64,000 nt of DNA from Globodera rostochiensis (taxonomy: Eukaryota > Nematoda > Chromadorea > Rhabditida > Heteroderidae). Of this stretch, positions 1 through 11,913 are shown one piece after another; within the stretch, counting starts at the first letter, position 1, and each line of letters opens with the position of its first letter. The stretch covers positions 1 to 64,000 of the forward strand of contig JAEVLN010000018.1 in the NCBI GenBank assembly GCA_018350325.1, read 5' to 3'. Below the pieces are notes generated by a model. The model made no database searches. It was not told the DNA's origin and saw nothing but the letters and a program-made list of their open reading frames with translations. The translations under genes and the position numbers were made by a program.

Positions 1-386
1 GACCGATAATCTCTTTTAGTTTGAGAGAATTATTTTAATTCCAAAAAGCATTCAAAAAGCCACCACTTTCCCACTCCACTGAATCATCCCCTCCCCCCGG
101 CGGCCCAATCACCGACCGATTTGTTCACTGAAATCAAATGGAGAGGGAAAGGAAGGAATGTTTATTTGTCATTTCATTCCTTTGGTGTTGTTAGATCTGT
201 TTTGCGGTGTCAAAGTGGTGAAATGTGTTAAATAAATGTGTTCAATTTAGTTTGCTTAATAATTATTATATTTTTTATTGATAACCTCCCTCCCCTATGA
301 ATCTCCGTCGTCCGTCTTTCATTGTGTTGCTGCTTTGCTGCACAGTTAGTGGCGGTAATTTATATTTGATTTTTTTAGCAAATACA

Positions 387-597
387 TTTTTGGCCATATT
401 TGACAATTTTACAGGCAATTTATGACTTTTTGGCCATATTTAGCAAGTTTTGGCCATATTTGGCCATATTTGACAATTTTACACACAATTTTATGGCCAT
501 ATTTTGTAATTTTTTAGCCACATCTGGCAAGTTTTTGGCCATATTTGGTAATTTTCGGCCATATTTGACAATTTTATGGCCATATTTTGCAATTTTA
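387..597. repeat. AT-rich degenerate minisatellite
   Basis: Repeated variants of GGCCATATTTG and CAATTTT alternate through this stretch. Open frames on both strands encode only repeated Phe/Asn/Ile-rich peptides. DNA before it (1-386) shows no gene that I can recognise. Confidence 0.7.
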
Positions 598-655
598 CCA
601 CACATCTTGCCTACATATTACTATGTTCCATAAAAGTTATGCAAAATTTCCAAAG

Positions 656-822
656 GCATTTTCTTCGACGTGCCCTGGTACAACTCGTACATAGGGCTCA
701 CCCAGCTCAGCTACAACCCGGTGGGCAGCAGCCGCCTGTACTTTTTGAGCGTCAATGTGCGCATGGAGGAGCGCCAATATGATGACGATGAGCAGGCGGA
801 ACTGCTCATGGGCAGCGGATGA
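656..822 (+). CDS. 3'-terminal exon of an unidentified gene
   Basis: An AG acceptor at 654-655 is followed by 54 codons ending in TGA at 820-822. The peptide begins IFFDVPWYNSYIGLTQLSYN and ends in an acidic tail. Third positions are GC-rich, unlike the AT-rich surroundings and like the exons of the two recognised genes here. I do not recognise the family, and found no upstream exon on the plus strand of the first 650 bases, so the rest of the gene probably lies outside the window or has been lost. It could be a gene relic. The strand choice rests on splice signal, codon bias and stop position only. Confidence 0.4.
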
Positions 823-3093
823 GATGATTTGAAATGGGACAAGAACGGAAGGATTAGCTTCAAAAATTATTGCATTTTAACGAAATTCTTCCAATATATT
901 TTAATTAAATTTGTGACGCTAAAAACAGAAAGGTATCAATAAGTTGAAATAACTAAGCTTTAGATTTATTCCTCATGCAATTTTTCACTGCATTCATATT
1001 GATGATTGGTTGGGTTTCCGGGTTTTGCGCGTCCAGCTTCGATCTTTTTCAGCACTGATTTTGCTTTTCATCATCTTGTTGTATTCGGCCAGCAGTTTCT
1101 TGACTTGTTACTTCTGCTTTGCTCCTCCGTACCAATTTTGTTGAGCAATTGCCTCCAGACTTAATACTTAAGTATTTGATTAGGGACCGGTGAAATCAAA
1201 TTTCGGATCCGGAACCGGATTTTCAATTTTGAAATCTGACCACAAATCCTGCCCTAAAAATCCCGCTGAGAAAGTGAAAGAGAGAGAGAGAAGCTAGGGG
1301 TAGAGAAAGAAAGTACGGGGGTGAGAGGATAGAGAGAGAGAGAGAAAGAAAGTGAGAGAGGCTATTAATTTTGAGCAAAAGTGCCGCCCCTATAGTGGTC
1401 ATCTGTCACAAAAATGGTTTGCATATTCGTGATCAGCTCGATGAGTGAAATTGAATGGTATATGTATGATTTACGCATTTTGAGCTAGAACTGAAGCCAG
1501 AAATTGCAACGCCCAGCAAACCACCAAAACTCTTTGAGTTATTGATTGATTAGTGTTTTCGAGGCGCGCCCACCCATGACAAAACTAAATTTATAAAATT
1601 CCAGTACAATTAAGCACCGTTCTTAGCAGCATCCAGAAGCTTTAAAAATTCTATAAATTTTGAGCAAAAGTGCCGCCCTTTGTCTATCATCCATAGAAGT
1701 CACAGGAAAATTCATAAAAAATTTATTTTTTAATCCCTAGCACAGGAAACGAATGGAATAGCTAAAGTATACTATCAAACGTCATTCGCTAAAAAATGCT
1801 CACTCCATCCTCATTCTAATTTATGAAATAATAATTGAACAATAATTTTTCTATAAATCTTTGTAAAGTTTGACCACCCATAACTTCCTTCATAGTAGTC
1901 ATCTGTCACAATAAAGGTTTACATATTGTAGAAAATATTATTGAATTGCATTCATTTATTTATTTAAAATATTCTTCATTTGCATAATTTGTTCAAGTCA
2001 TTAGGTCAATTTAGAAAGCGCTTTCCATTTTCACAGCATTTGTCTACAATAAAAAAATCCTATTTTGCGTTCTAAACGCAATTTGCATTGCCTATTCATT
2101 TCCTTGCTGATTTGATCATAAAACTGATTTAATGGGGGCGGGCATATGCAAAAGTTGAATAAAACATTTTTTAATATTTAATTTTGCTTTTTAAAATATT
2201 TATTAATTTCAAATATTTGACCACCAACTGGGTATAACCTAAAATAGAGCCCCCGTGGGCTCTATTCCCCTCCCCCCAAAGAGGGACTCTATTTTTCAAC
2301 CTATTTTTTCAGAAAATATTAACCAAATTTGCAAATTTTGCACAAATTTTAGTAATATGTGGACATTTTTAACCTGAATTTTTTTATTTAACAAATTTTT
2401 TTTTAAATTCCAATTTTTTGCTCAGCAAAATTGGTTAATTTTTAAAAAGCAGAGTTCAGCTTAAAGTTGAGATTTTGAAGAAATGAGGACCTTTTTACTT
2501 TTTGCGATGTGTTCTCGATTTTAAAACATTTAAAAGTTAATGTCAATTTTTTTGTCAAAATTAATTTGCATAAAAGAAATTCATAACTACATATTTTTAA
2601 AATGAACATTTTCAAAAGGTTCTTAGGGGGGGGGGGGGGGCTCAATTTTAGGTTTAACGGTATTAGGGTCTTTTTCATTTATAAATTGTTTTATTTTATT
2701 TTAAAACAGTTCTTAAACTGGGCAAAAACACTATTTGAATATGCACAAAACATTGTAGTGAAAAGAAAAAGGATGCGCCCGTCCGTGTCCACCTGCAGTC
2801 GAATCAATTAATGTGCAGTCAGCCAAACGCGAATATATTTCGATTTACATATTCATTTATTGGGTGGTATGACAGCTCCATTTAAATGGAATTTTTTATT
2901 CCTTCTCGAATCTGAAACAAAATCATTTAAAACAAACGTTTCTCGCCCAATTTGATTTACGGCAAAACCTATTAAAAAGCCAATAAAGTTCGAAGATATT
3001 TTTGTTATAAACCTTGCTATTAAAAAAATCGCAAAACTCCGGCACGGACCTGAAAAAAAACCCCCTCCCCCCCCCCCTCCAATCTAAACAATT
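823..3093. other. gene-poor AT-rich stretch
   Basis: No convincing exon. It holds a GA-rich microsatellite (about 1270-1365), two copies of a short motif around TTTTGAGCAAAAGTGCCGCC (about 1367 and 1654), an inverted-repeat patch with TAGAGCCC and GGGCTCTA near 2245-2290, and a 12-base G run at 2629-2640. Confidence 0.5.
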
Positions 3094-3101
3094 ATAAGGA
3101 A

Positions 3102-4003
3102 TAGTGTTCGGCAAATGGCTTCGATCGATAAACGATACGAATTTCGATAAATTATCGTTATCGAAAAATATCGAAAAAAAGTTCGATTATCGCGATAAAT
3201 ATCGAAGCAATCTTTTTTTCCCCTTTACGTTTAAAAAAATGCATTAAAACAATCAATATTTATAGTTCAATTCCGGTAATGCTTTGTTAAGGAAGATCAG
3301 CGTTTATATCTTTAAATTAGAGTTGGCCAGGTTCGGGATTTTTGTTAAAAACCGGGATCGGGATTTAACAGCGAAATTTTTAATTTTTCAACCAAAATTT
3401 TAAAAATACGACAATTTTGCAGCTTTTTAGGAATGGTAAAGGTCCGGCGGCGCCGATAGGCACCGCCGGAAAAATTTTCTAAGGTCGAACAATATTTGTT
3501 AAGAAAATTGGTCCAAAAATTAGGAATGTTGCAAAACAAAGCCCTCCCTTCCTATGGTTTTTTGATTTCGTCCAACCAAAAAATGAAATGAAACTTGTGA
3601 TTTGTCATCTAAAATTTGTTTTAAAAATTGAAAAAAGTTAAAAGATTTTTTAGAATTGTTTAAACTACCGTAAATATTCCGAAAAAATAATTTACATAGT
3701 AAGGGAACCGAACCCCACCCCCGCTGCATACAACCCTCACCACTACACCACACCAATTTGCACTTTTGCGCTCAAAAACCCCATCCTTAGGGGTGCATTT
3801 TGGATTTCCAAGTCCACGATAAATATCGCGATAATTTCTATTTTTCGATCGATAAACGATACGATATTTCGATAAATTATCGTTATCGAAAATTATCGAA
3901 ATATCCGGATTTTCTTCGATCGATAGTATCGCGATAATTATCGAAAAATTTATCGCGATATATCGCGATAATTATCGAATTTATCGTATCGTGCCGAACA
4001 CTA
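3102..4003. mobile_element. hAT-like non-autonomous element, 902 bp, exact 8-bp target duplication
   Basis: The left end reads TAGTGTTCGGC and the right end is its inverse, GCCGAACACTA. The host bases ATAAGGAA occur on both sides (3094-3101 and 4004-4011), a perfect 8-bp duplication typical of the hAT superfamily. Near both ends the interior is built of repeated ATCGATAA/TTATCGAT-like units. The middle contains one hairpin-core repeat (3444-3470) and a tRNA-like fragment (3706-3756). No transposase is present. Confidence 0.85.
3706..3756 (-). other. tRNA-derived fragment
   Basis: On the minus strand it starts GGTGTGGTGTAGTGGTGAGG, resembling a tRNA D-arm and A box, and ends in GGGTTCGGTTCC, resembling a B box. 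It cannot fold as a complete tRNA, so it is probably a SINE or tRNA relic carried in the surrounding hAT-like element. Confidence 0.45.
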
Positions 4004-4094
4004 ATAAGGAATGCCACAAAATTATATTTTTACTTCTTGCTAATTTTATTCAAATTTTGTTCAATTTTTCTTTGGGATTTTATTAATTAAAATC

Positions 4095-4960
4095 TTTTAT
4101 TTGTTCTTCCAATCCGTTATCCGAAATCCGAAATCCGGTGTTTTTCTCAATCCGATATCCGAAATCCGATCCGACAAATTTTGGCAAATCCGATCCGAAA
4201 TCCCGCTAATTTTTTAATAATATATTGATTTACTGTTTGGATAATTTTTTAATAATTATATTGGTTTACTGTGAATTTTGGTTGAGATGTGCTTTTTGAC
4301 AAAAGTTTTCAATCCTTTTAGGAGAATCCTCCCAAATGAATTGATGTCCTATTGGTTTGTCTTCCCGCAAGTCTTATGTTGCGGTCTGGTTCGGACCCGC
4401 TTGAGTGCGAGCACTTTTTAATTTATTTTGGTTCTTTCGCGTGTGGTCCACCACTAAAAGAATTTTAGTAAATTTTCAAATTTTTTAAATTAAAATGCCC
4501 CCATTTACGTCTTTTAACAAAAAAAATCTCGATAATTTTCTTAGCTAATATCGTTAAATCTTCAAAAAAATTTCCCCAATGAACCTCGCCCATTCCTAAA
4601 AGCATCATAAATTACCGATTTTAAGTTGCAAAATCTCTTAACAAATTGAGTCAAAAATTCAAAATTTTTCCCGACGGCGCCTATCGGCACCGTCGGGCTC
4701 TCCTCCCCAAGAAATTAAATCTTTAGGGTGCAATGTGCCATAAAAAAGTCTTTTTTAGGGGTGCACTTTAGTTTGAAAAAATTTCGATTTAAAAAAAAAA
4801 TTCCCAATTTTCCATAAAAAATTTTTTCATCCGAAATCCGTTATCCGAAATCCGGTGTTTTTTCAAATCCGATATCCGAAATCCGATCCGACAAATTTTG
4901 GGCTATCCGATCCGAAATCCGTATCCGACTTTTTTCCCAATCCGTTGCAACCCTGGTTGG
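4095..4960. repeat. element with ATCCGAAATCCG repeats at both ends
   Basis: Clusters of ATCCGAAATCCG and CCGATCCGA units lie at 4105-4205 and 4828-4945. The right edge ends TTGCAACCCTG, the inverse of a CAGGGTTGCAA terminus. This resembles the other hAT-like elements here, but no clear left terminus or target duplication could be placed. A hairpin-core repeat lies inside at 4672-4697. Confidence 0.45.
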
Positions 4961-5792
4961 AACACGTGTTTCGGTGTCCGATCGGCAAATAGTAAGTTGA
5001 GAGAATCTCCGGACGCCGTTAGAAATGCCCAATTCTTAAAAAAAACAAAATATTAAATGCCTTTTTATTGAACAGGCCAACCCGATTTTATGGATTGGAA
5101 TCACGGCTAAATCCCGACCCAAGCCCGAAATCCACAAAAATGGTCGGTTAAGATCCCGACAAATCCGGACCCTATTAAATATATCCCAAAGATTTTTTTT
5201 TAGGATCCCGCGAAAGTTGGGTTTGAGAAAGTTCTGTTTTGGGTTTAATTTTGGGGTGGCAATGTGACCTGCCAAAAAATTAAATAATAAAATTAAAATT
5301 TCAACAACAAAAAAAAGTGCTGGATTTTAGTTTCTTCAAGTGGACGAACCTCGACATGGCCAGTTGTTGAACCTTGAGCATGAACGACGGCTTTATGTGC
5401 AGGCCGTGCCCGCGACGGGTAGGCCCCGGTGGGGGGAGGGGGGATCCTCCAAGTGCAGAATGAAAATGACAAGGCCACAATTCCCCGTTGGGCGAACAAA
5501 CACTTTCCAAAATTTCCTTTTAATTAAAATTCATTGCTTTTAAAAGGGTTCTTTTTGAATTAGCCCAGAAAAATCCAAGTAAAAATCATGATCTCATTAT
5601 TATATTTATTTAAAATGCCAATTAATAAATGAGAATTGGCATAACAAAGCACAAATGAAGATGGTTCCAATTTTGTGCCATTTGGCATAACTAAGCAAAA
5701 TTCTGGCTTGCAATTTGTACCATTATTTTTTGTAATTTTTTGTTTTACATTTAAATCTCTCTCTTTTCCATTATTTCTAAATGTTTGTGCAG

Positions 5793-5923
5793 CTTGAAGT
5801 TTCGGAATATGCACGTATCAACACCGTGCTGGGCCTTTTGCTTGCGCGGGACGCTGACGCGCCACCGTTAGACCTGCAACGATATCGCATTGCGGCAGGC
5901 AACTTGACAACGTGCCCCGGTTG
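5793..5923 (+). CDS. well-bounded internal exon of an unidentified gene
   Basis: A strong acceptor (TTTGTGCAG ending at 5792) and a strong donor (GTAAGT from 5924) enclose 131 nt that are open in one frame. The peptide begins LEVSEYARINTVLGLLLARD and continues through a basic and a Cys-containing part; the exon leaves two bases for the next codon. GC content is far above the flanks. I do not recognise the protein. A possible neighbouring exon lies near 5310-5420, but it is open on more than one frame and I do not call it. No partner exon could be joined in phase. Confidence 0.5.
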
Positions 5924-6252
5924 GTAAGTGAACGGAAGCGATTGGTCTTGTGAGAGTATTGTGTGAAAGTCATCAAGGCTGAGGTCAGGACATTTTACAG
6001 ATTGGACATTTTACACAGGGACATTTCACACATTGGGCATTTTGCACACGGATGGCCATTTCTATTGTTCTTTTTGCTTGATTATTTCTATTTGCTATTT
6101 TCCAGCATATTTTTGTTCAATTTCCTTAACACAATTCATTAATTCTAAACATTTCCCTCCGCTCCCATTCCTTAAAAATGCTTTAAAAATGACCATTTTA
6201 ATTTTGTTTGCAAATCCCTTAACAAATAAAAGTCTAAATTAGCAAAATTTTC

Positions 6253-6278
6253 TCGGCGGCGCCTATCGGCACCACCGA
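6253..6278 (+). repeat. hairpin-core interspersed repeat (family entry)
   Basis: The core GGCGGCGCCTATCGGCACC(A/C)CC folds into a 9-bp stem with a 4-nt loop. Similar cores occur at 3444-3470 (inverted), 4672-4697, 6391-6415, about 7722-7746, 8930-8957, 11527-11551, about 16534-16556, 48277-48302 and 52485-52510. Several copies are preceded by AATCTCTTAACAAATTGA-like and AAAATTTTCTC-like sequence and followed by C-rich sequence, so the mobile unit is larger than the hairpin. Copies occur inside SLC2 introns, in hAT-like elements and between genes. Confidence 0.8.
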
Positions 6279-6767
6279 CCCCCACCCCCTAGTAAAGCAG
6301 AATCCGCAAAACATAATTGGTTGTTTTTGAATCGGTAAAATTTTAATGCAGTTTTCTTAGCAAAAAACGTTCAAAATTATAAAAAATGTTGCCGCGGCGC
6401 CTGTCGGCGCCACAGACCCACCAACAACGAAATCCAAGACTAGATAAGGCTCTGGTTTTGGGTAAAACACAAAATTTGCACCAAAATTGATTTTGGAGAA
6501 AATTTTTGAGTGTACTTGGATTTCGTAAAATTGGCCCATTATGTACTTGGAAATCAACATGCTTGTACTTGGGAATTGTTTTTACCCGATGGGAACCCTG
6601 GTATATAAAAAAATAAATATTAATGAATTACCTATGAAATATAAAAAAATTCCTTGACCGTTACAACTCCCTGCAGAGAAAGAGACTGGTTACGGAAAAG
6701 AAGAACAAACGGAAGAAAGCGTAAGAAGTGAAGGAGGAAAGAGAAAAATGGCTCAGAAAAGATTAGT

Positions 6768-6925
6768 GTTCGAGAGTCTCGGTCTCAGTTCTCGAGACGA
6801 GAAATTTCTCGGAAAAAATTCACTAATACTTTAATAGTTGGATTTTTTATAATTTTCAAAATTTAAAAAAAAAATCGAATTTCTCGGTCTCGGTTCTCGG
6901 TAAATTTCAAGTCTCGAACAGCCCT
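6768..6925. mobile_element. CTCGAG-type MITE
   Basis: The left end TAGTGTTCGAGAG and right end CTCGAACAGCCCT are related inverted termini, enclosing TCTCGGTCTCGGTTCTCG units. It is the same family as copies at 16612-16956, 47576-47725, 50203-50328 and 51513-51618. No clear target duplication is visible for this copy. Confidence 0.6.
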
Positions 6926-7142
6926 TGAAATAACCCAAGAAAAATTACGGGAAAGGAGTACCTAGCTGTAGCAAATCCTTGAACCGCCCCAAAAAAGAAC
7001 GACAGGCACCGCCGAAAGAAAATTTGGCAAATTTCCACTAATTTTCCTAGGCAAAAGTGTCTAAAATTTGAGTAAGATATATCCTTGGGCTCGTCAAATG
7101 CTCATATGGCTATGTGGTTAAACTCTGTGCCTTATCTTATTT

Positions 7143-7655
7143 ATCCGGACCAGTGCCGCCGATTTAGTTTTGCCAATTCAGGCCGCCGATTTCAGTGCTG
7201 CCGATACAGTGCGGCCGATTCAGTGCCGCCGATTCAATGCCTACTAAAAATCGTTTTTCCCTTAATTTTCAAAAAGGTGCAACCAATTCAAAAAGCGCTT
7301 TAAATTCTCACTTCTTGGTTTCTATCGATTAATTCGTAATCAGTCCATCAAATAACCTATTTTTAGACAATTTTTAGAACAAAAAATAAATAGTTAAATA
7401 ACTACAAGTAGCAGCTCCCTGAATATGATACTACATTGGAAAAAATCTTAGCACACCTTTTCCTTCCTGTGAATAAATTCTTACAAAATGGGCCCCCATT
7501 TATTTTTCCATAATTTTAAATCGTGACATTGAAATGTCGCATTTGTAACTGGCATTGAATCGGCAGCACTGAATCGGGCACTGAATCGGCGCGGCACTGA
7601 ATCTGCGGCACGGAATCGGCGGCACTGAATCATACCGGATCATATTTACCGGAGG
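7143..7655. repeat. inverted-repeat element with CCGATTCAGTG arms
   Basis: The left arm (about 7150-7245) repeats CAGTGCCGCCGATT units. The right arm (about 7555-7645) repeats the inverse, AATCGGCGGCACTG. The spacer is AT-rich with no ORF. The flanks look like two parts of a tRNA-derived sequence (GGCTATGTGGTTAAA before, GGTTCTACTCCCAC after), suggesting insertion into a SINE-like copy. Confidence 0.55.
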
Positions 7656-8030
7656 TTCTACTCCCACAGTGACCGTTTTTAGGCACCTTTCTAATTGAAT
7701 TCACTAAAAGTTTCTTTTTCTCCCGCCTGTCGGAACCGCCGACCCACCCCCAAGAATTCTAAAAAAAACTTTTTTTGAAAAATGACAACAAAAATGCAAA
7801 ACACGAAAAATGTAGCCACAAAAAAGCGTCATTTAAAACAAAAAATATTTTTGTTCAGTTCATTGGGGAAAAAAATTGAGTTTCGATCAGCCCACTTTAA
7901 CTTCAACCACTCACCATAAAACGAAACACGAAACGCCAAAAAAAAACAAAACGAAAGCAAATAGAACGGTGTGTTTAATTTTTAAAAGGCACGGTTGTGG
8001 TAAATGTCCTTTTAGTTTTGTTTTTCTCAG

Positions 8031-8098
8031 ATGGCCAATATTCGAGCGCCATTGGTCGCCGATCCGATTTTCAGTCGCGAAATTGATCAGAACGCGAA
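8031..8098 (+). CDS. possible first exon
   Basis: A pyrimidine-rich acceptor (TTTTTCTCAG) ends at 8030 and is followed directly by ATG. The frame begins MANIRAPLVADPIFSREIDQ and reaches a possible GT donor at 8099. An ATG directly after an acceptor is what spliced-leader trans-splicing would give in a nematode. It may be the 5' end of the chromodomain gene next door, but the phases of the exons I could place do not join, so the link is unproven. Confidence 0.3.
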
Positions 8099-8291
8099 GT
8101 TAATGGCCCACGCCCCACCCCAACCCATCAACTTACAATAACGCGATTCTTTTGATCCCATCTTTTTAAGTTTAATTTAACAAATCCAGCTTCGCACCCA
8201 TATCTCTGCTTTCCTGACCAAATCCTTGAACCGCCCTCCCCCTTACACATTTTCGGGTTTACTTTGAACAAAGCCTTGATCCTTTTAGCAT

Positions 8292-8700
8292 ATGGATCTG
8301 CCCGATATTCCGGAAATTGTGAAGCCAATGCGTATGAGGCCGAGTGGTTGATTGGGGCCTGGCCCGAGGCGCCTGACCTGGGCCGGCGGTTGAGATAGTG
8401 GACGAGGGGGCTGAACCGAAAGTGATTTGGATTGAAGGAGGGGAGGTAGCCTCAGCGGTGGGGGTGGAAGGAATAATGTTGGTGGCGGGTGGAGAAGAGT
8501 CGGATAGCGACTTCGAAGTCGATAGAATGTAAACTTTCTCATTCGACACCAACCTTGCTCCTTTCTTCCCTTTTAGCTGCGAGCAACGAATGAAGGACGG
8601 CGTGCGCAAATTTCGTGTGCGTTGGGTCGGGTACCCAACCCCGAGCTGGCAACCTGAAGAAAATCTCAGAGACTGCCAAGAAAAATTGGATGAATATTTT
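8292..8700 (+). CDS. chromodomain protein, partial
   Basis: Proposed exons are 8292-8318, 8395-8528 and 8577-8700. The last is the best supported: with the end of the previous exon it encodes an acidic lead-in (SDSDFEVDRI) and then the chromodomain parts KFRVRWVGYP, SWQPEENL and DEYF. These match the chromodomain pattern of a beta sheet with aromatic-cage residues, then W-x-PEENL and a C-terminal helix. Chromodomains of the HP1/Polycomb type bind methylated histone lysines in the nucleus. Introns are short (76 and 48 nt). An acceptor (CTTTTAG) lies three bases before the 8292 ATG. Codons after 8700 are uncertain: reading through gives a tail to 8841, whereas a GTAAGA donor at 8701 suggests more exons; one candidate acceptor is near 9545. 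The chromodomain is firm; the 5' exon is inference. Confidence 0.65.
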
Positions 8701-8841
8701 GTAAGATTTGAAATCGGACGTCAAAACCGGGTCAAAGAAAAGACCGTGAGCCTTTTTTTAAGCGGGCCTCGGGTGGCGGCGGCGGCTCAGCACTGGTTGT
8801 ATAATGATCAGGGAGGCCAGAATGCCATATTTTTGGCATAA

Positions 8842-9717
8842 TTTTAGAACTTTGTGGAAAATTTTTGAGAATTTCCGAAAATGTCGTACAATTTGCTCTT
8901 AACAAAATGAATAAAAAATTCAAAATTTTGTCGGCGGCGCTTATCGGCACCGCTGACCCACCTCCACATCAGAAGCGGACAGAATTCTCAAAAACAAAAT
9001 TGTTTTTTTTGAAAATTACTTAAGAAAATTGCCATAAAAATATCATATTTTTGAAGCCGGCTGCCATATTTTCTCGACACGGGGGACTCGCTTTTTTTTT
9101 GTCCATATTTTCCATTTTTATCCATATTTTAAAAATAACAGCAATTCACTCCTTATTCATGCTTTTATGTTGAAAATGTGTTATTTAATCAATAATATAG
9201 TATAATAGGTCAAACCAATCTAAATTTATCTACGGCTACTGTTCAATTGGATAGAATGAAAACAACCATTTTTTAGCACATAAAACACCAGCTTTAATTA
9301 TAACAAATTGTTTTCAATTATGCTAGCACGAAAACAGTTCAAATTCTCCATTCATCAGCATAGTGACCTTAGTAAAATAAAATTTTTAAATAATTAACCG
9401 GTTCTTTGCCGGACTAAAAATTAATTATTGGCAGATTTGACTGTTTAGCCCGCACAAACATTTAAGTGCATTGCAACTCCATTGGACCAATAATTTTGCC
9501 CTGATTTTTGATTTATTAAATTGTGTTCTAAATTAAAAATATACAGAAAACAACAAAGACTCCTTACTCCCGCCCAATTGAGGTCGCTTGAGATAGCGCG
9601 TGCTGAATTGGCCCGACTTAGGCAACCCTATGACCATGGCATGCAAAATGGAGTAACTCGCAAAGCAGTCCATGAAATTGGGCATGTGGTCTGGGGATGG
9701 AACAATGAAACTTAATT
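8842..9717. other. AT-rich stretch after the chromodomain exons
   Basis: It holds one hairpin-core repeat (8930-8957) and AT-rich DNA. A short open stretch at 9546-9715 behind an acceptor could be a last exon, but two frames are open and neither is recognisable. Confidence 0.35.
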
Positions 9718-10375
9718 AAAAGTGCCAAAAACTGAAAATGCCAAGGGGGAAAAGCCAAAAGCGGGAAAATGATAAAGAGAAAAAGCCGAAAGCGGGAAAA
9801 TGCCAAGGTGGAAAAATCAATATCAGGAAAAAGTCCAAAGGGTAAAACAACAAGAGAGGAAAAATTGAAAAGAAGAAAAGTGCCAGAAGGCGAAATAAAG
9901 AAAGAAATGTGGCAACAAGTGAAAATGCCAAAAGTGGAAATGCCAAAAAGAAGTGCCAAAAAGTATAACTGCCAAGGAGAAAAGCCAAAGCGGGAAAATT
10001 CAATGGGGGGAAGTGCCAGAATGGAAAATCAAGAGGGAAAAGTGCTATAACATGAAAATCAAAGTGTAAAAGTGCCAAAAGGTGAAAATGCCATGCATGG
10101 AAAGCCAAAAGCGGGAAATTGCCAAGGGGGAAAAGCCAAAAGCGGGAAAATGCCAAAGGGTGAAAATGCAAAAAAAGGAAACCCACCAAGAGAAGGAAAA
10201 GTGAAAAGAGGGAAATGTGCCAAAAGGTAAAACTACCAAGGGGGGAAGTCAAAATCGGGAAAAATTACAAAAGTTGAAAGTGCCAAAAGGTAAAAATGCC
10301 AAAAGTTGAAAACAACACCAAGAGAGAAAATTGTGAAAAGATGGAAAGCGCTAGAAGGGAAAATCAAGAGGTAAA
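9718..10375. repeat. purine-rich degenerate minisatellite
   Basis: Variants of AAAGTGCCAAAA, GAAAATGCCAA and AAGCCAAAAGCGGGAAAATG follow each other with irregular spacing. Lys/Glu-rich (plus) and Phe/Leu-rich (minus) open frames result from this composition and are not genes. Confidence 0.75.
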
Positions 10376-11913
10376 ATTTCACATAAATTAACATTTTTCT
10401 TGTTTAATTTATCAATTATTTTGGTTATTATAGTCTTATCATAATAAAATATGCTGCTGTCTCTAGCTTAAATCGTTTCAAACTTCTCCCTAACTGCATT
10501 TACTATAAAATCTAATTATTTTGTCCTTAATCGGTATCTTGCGCGTTAAACGATATTTTTACCACCTCCTTGCGCATATATAAAAAGCTGTAAGAATACT
10601 AACTACAAAGAAATAATTAAAGAATAAATAAAAAAATAAAAATTACGTCGCGAGAGGGGCTAGAACCTTAGACCCAAAATAGAATACATTAAAAGTTTAA
10701 CCACTCTGCTGCACACTGATAAATTTTTTCAAGATTAATTTTTTATTACTGTTCGTATTTTTGCTGTTTTAGAATTCACTCTGTGGTTTCGCCATATCGA
10801 TCATATTTTTCTCAAACTTAATTCTGTTGAAACTCCCCTTTTCAAGTTCAGTTTCAAAACAACATCTCCACTTTGCTTCGAAGCTCGAATTCGAACATTT
10901 GGTCGGGCATATTTTTAAGATGGAGTTCGTCGAGTTCTGCGCGTTGGTGTACACTGTGGCCTTATTAAATAATAATTGTCAATTTAATACGGTAAAACAA
11001 ATATTTTAAAATTTTATTTAAAAAATTTATTAACGTTGAAAGAATAATCGGCTAGAGAAAAACGATAAGTGCTTGCACTCAGGCGGGTTTGAACCAGGGC
11101 TGGACGTATTCACGGATCAGCCAATCACGGCCTTTTTGGGGGTCCTTGATCACGGATTGCGGCTCACAGATTTTTTGAAATAATCCGTGATTTTGATCCG
11201 TGATTGGGTTTGGAGTATGGATTAATAAAAAAATAAAATATCGAAACGAATACTTGAAAATTATATTCTATACGCCACTTGCTCTTCAAAATTCTTTCCA
11301 ACTGTTACCGGAAATATAACGTTTGTTGTTACAATTTAATAAAATATTATGGTTTTTCATAACTTTTACAAAAAAATTCCTGGCCAATTTTCCTAACAAA
11401 AATTTTTAAATCCTTAAATAAAATTTCCGGTGGAGCAATGGACCCCTCCTATTTCTAAAAAGCTTAAAAAAATACCGCTTTTTAAATTTTATTTTCAATT
11501 CTCAACAGATGAAGTAAAGATTTTTTTGGCGGCGCCTATCGGCACCGCCTACTCTTCCCCCCGCCTTCCCAGAAGTTTTCAAAAAATCCTGTATTCTTGA
11601 CCACATTGACGAAAGACAAACCACTAGACTACCGCTTCGCAGGTGGACTCTTGTAAAAAAAGTGAAATTTTGTCAAAAAGTTGCATGACCACCGCCTTAT
11701 TAAAAGTATGTTTCGAAAAATAAATTTTCTAAAACCACCGATTGCGGATCCAAATTGCTGAGCAAAAAATCCCCAATCCGCAACCCCAAAAAGCCGCAAT
11801 TTCGTGCAGCTCTGGTGAGAAGGAGAACTTTGAAAACACTATAAAAAATCATCAAGTGCCCATCGGAAAATGAACAGCGTGGAAAACAGGCGATGATGCG
11901 GATGAACATACAT

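Noticed and set aside
994..1115. Minus-strand exon with KKLLAEYNKMMKSKISAEKD
   Set aside because: It looks protein-like and ends in a stop, but a second frame over the same bases is also open and no clean acceptor or partner exon could be placed.
5310..5420. Exon next to the 5793-5923 exon
   Set aside because: Frames are open on both strands and none joins the neighbouring exon convincingly.
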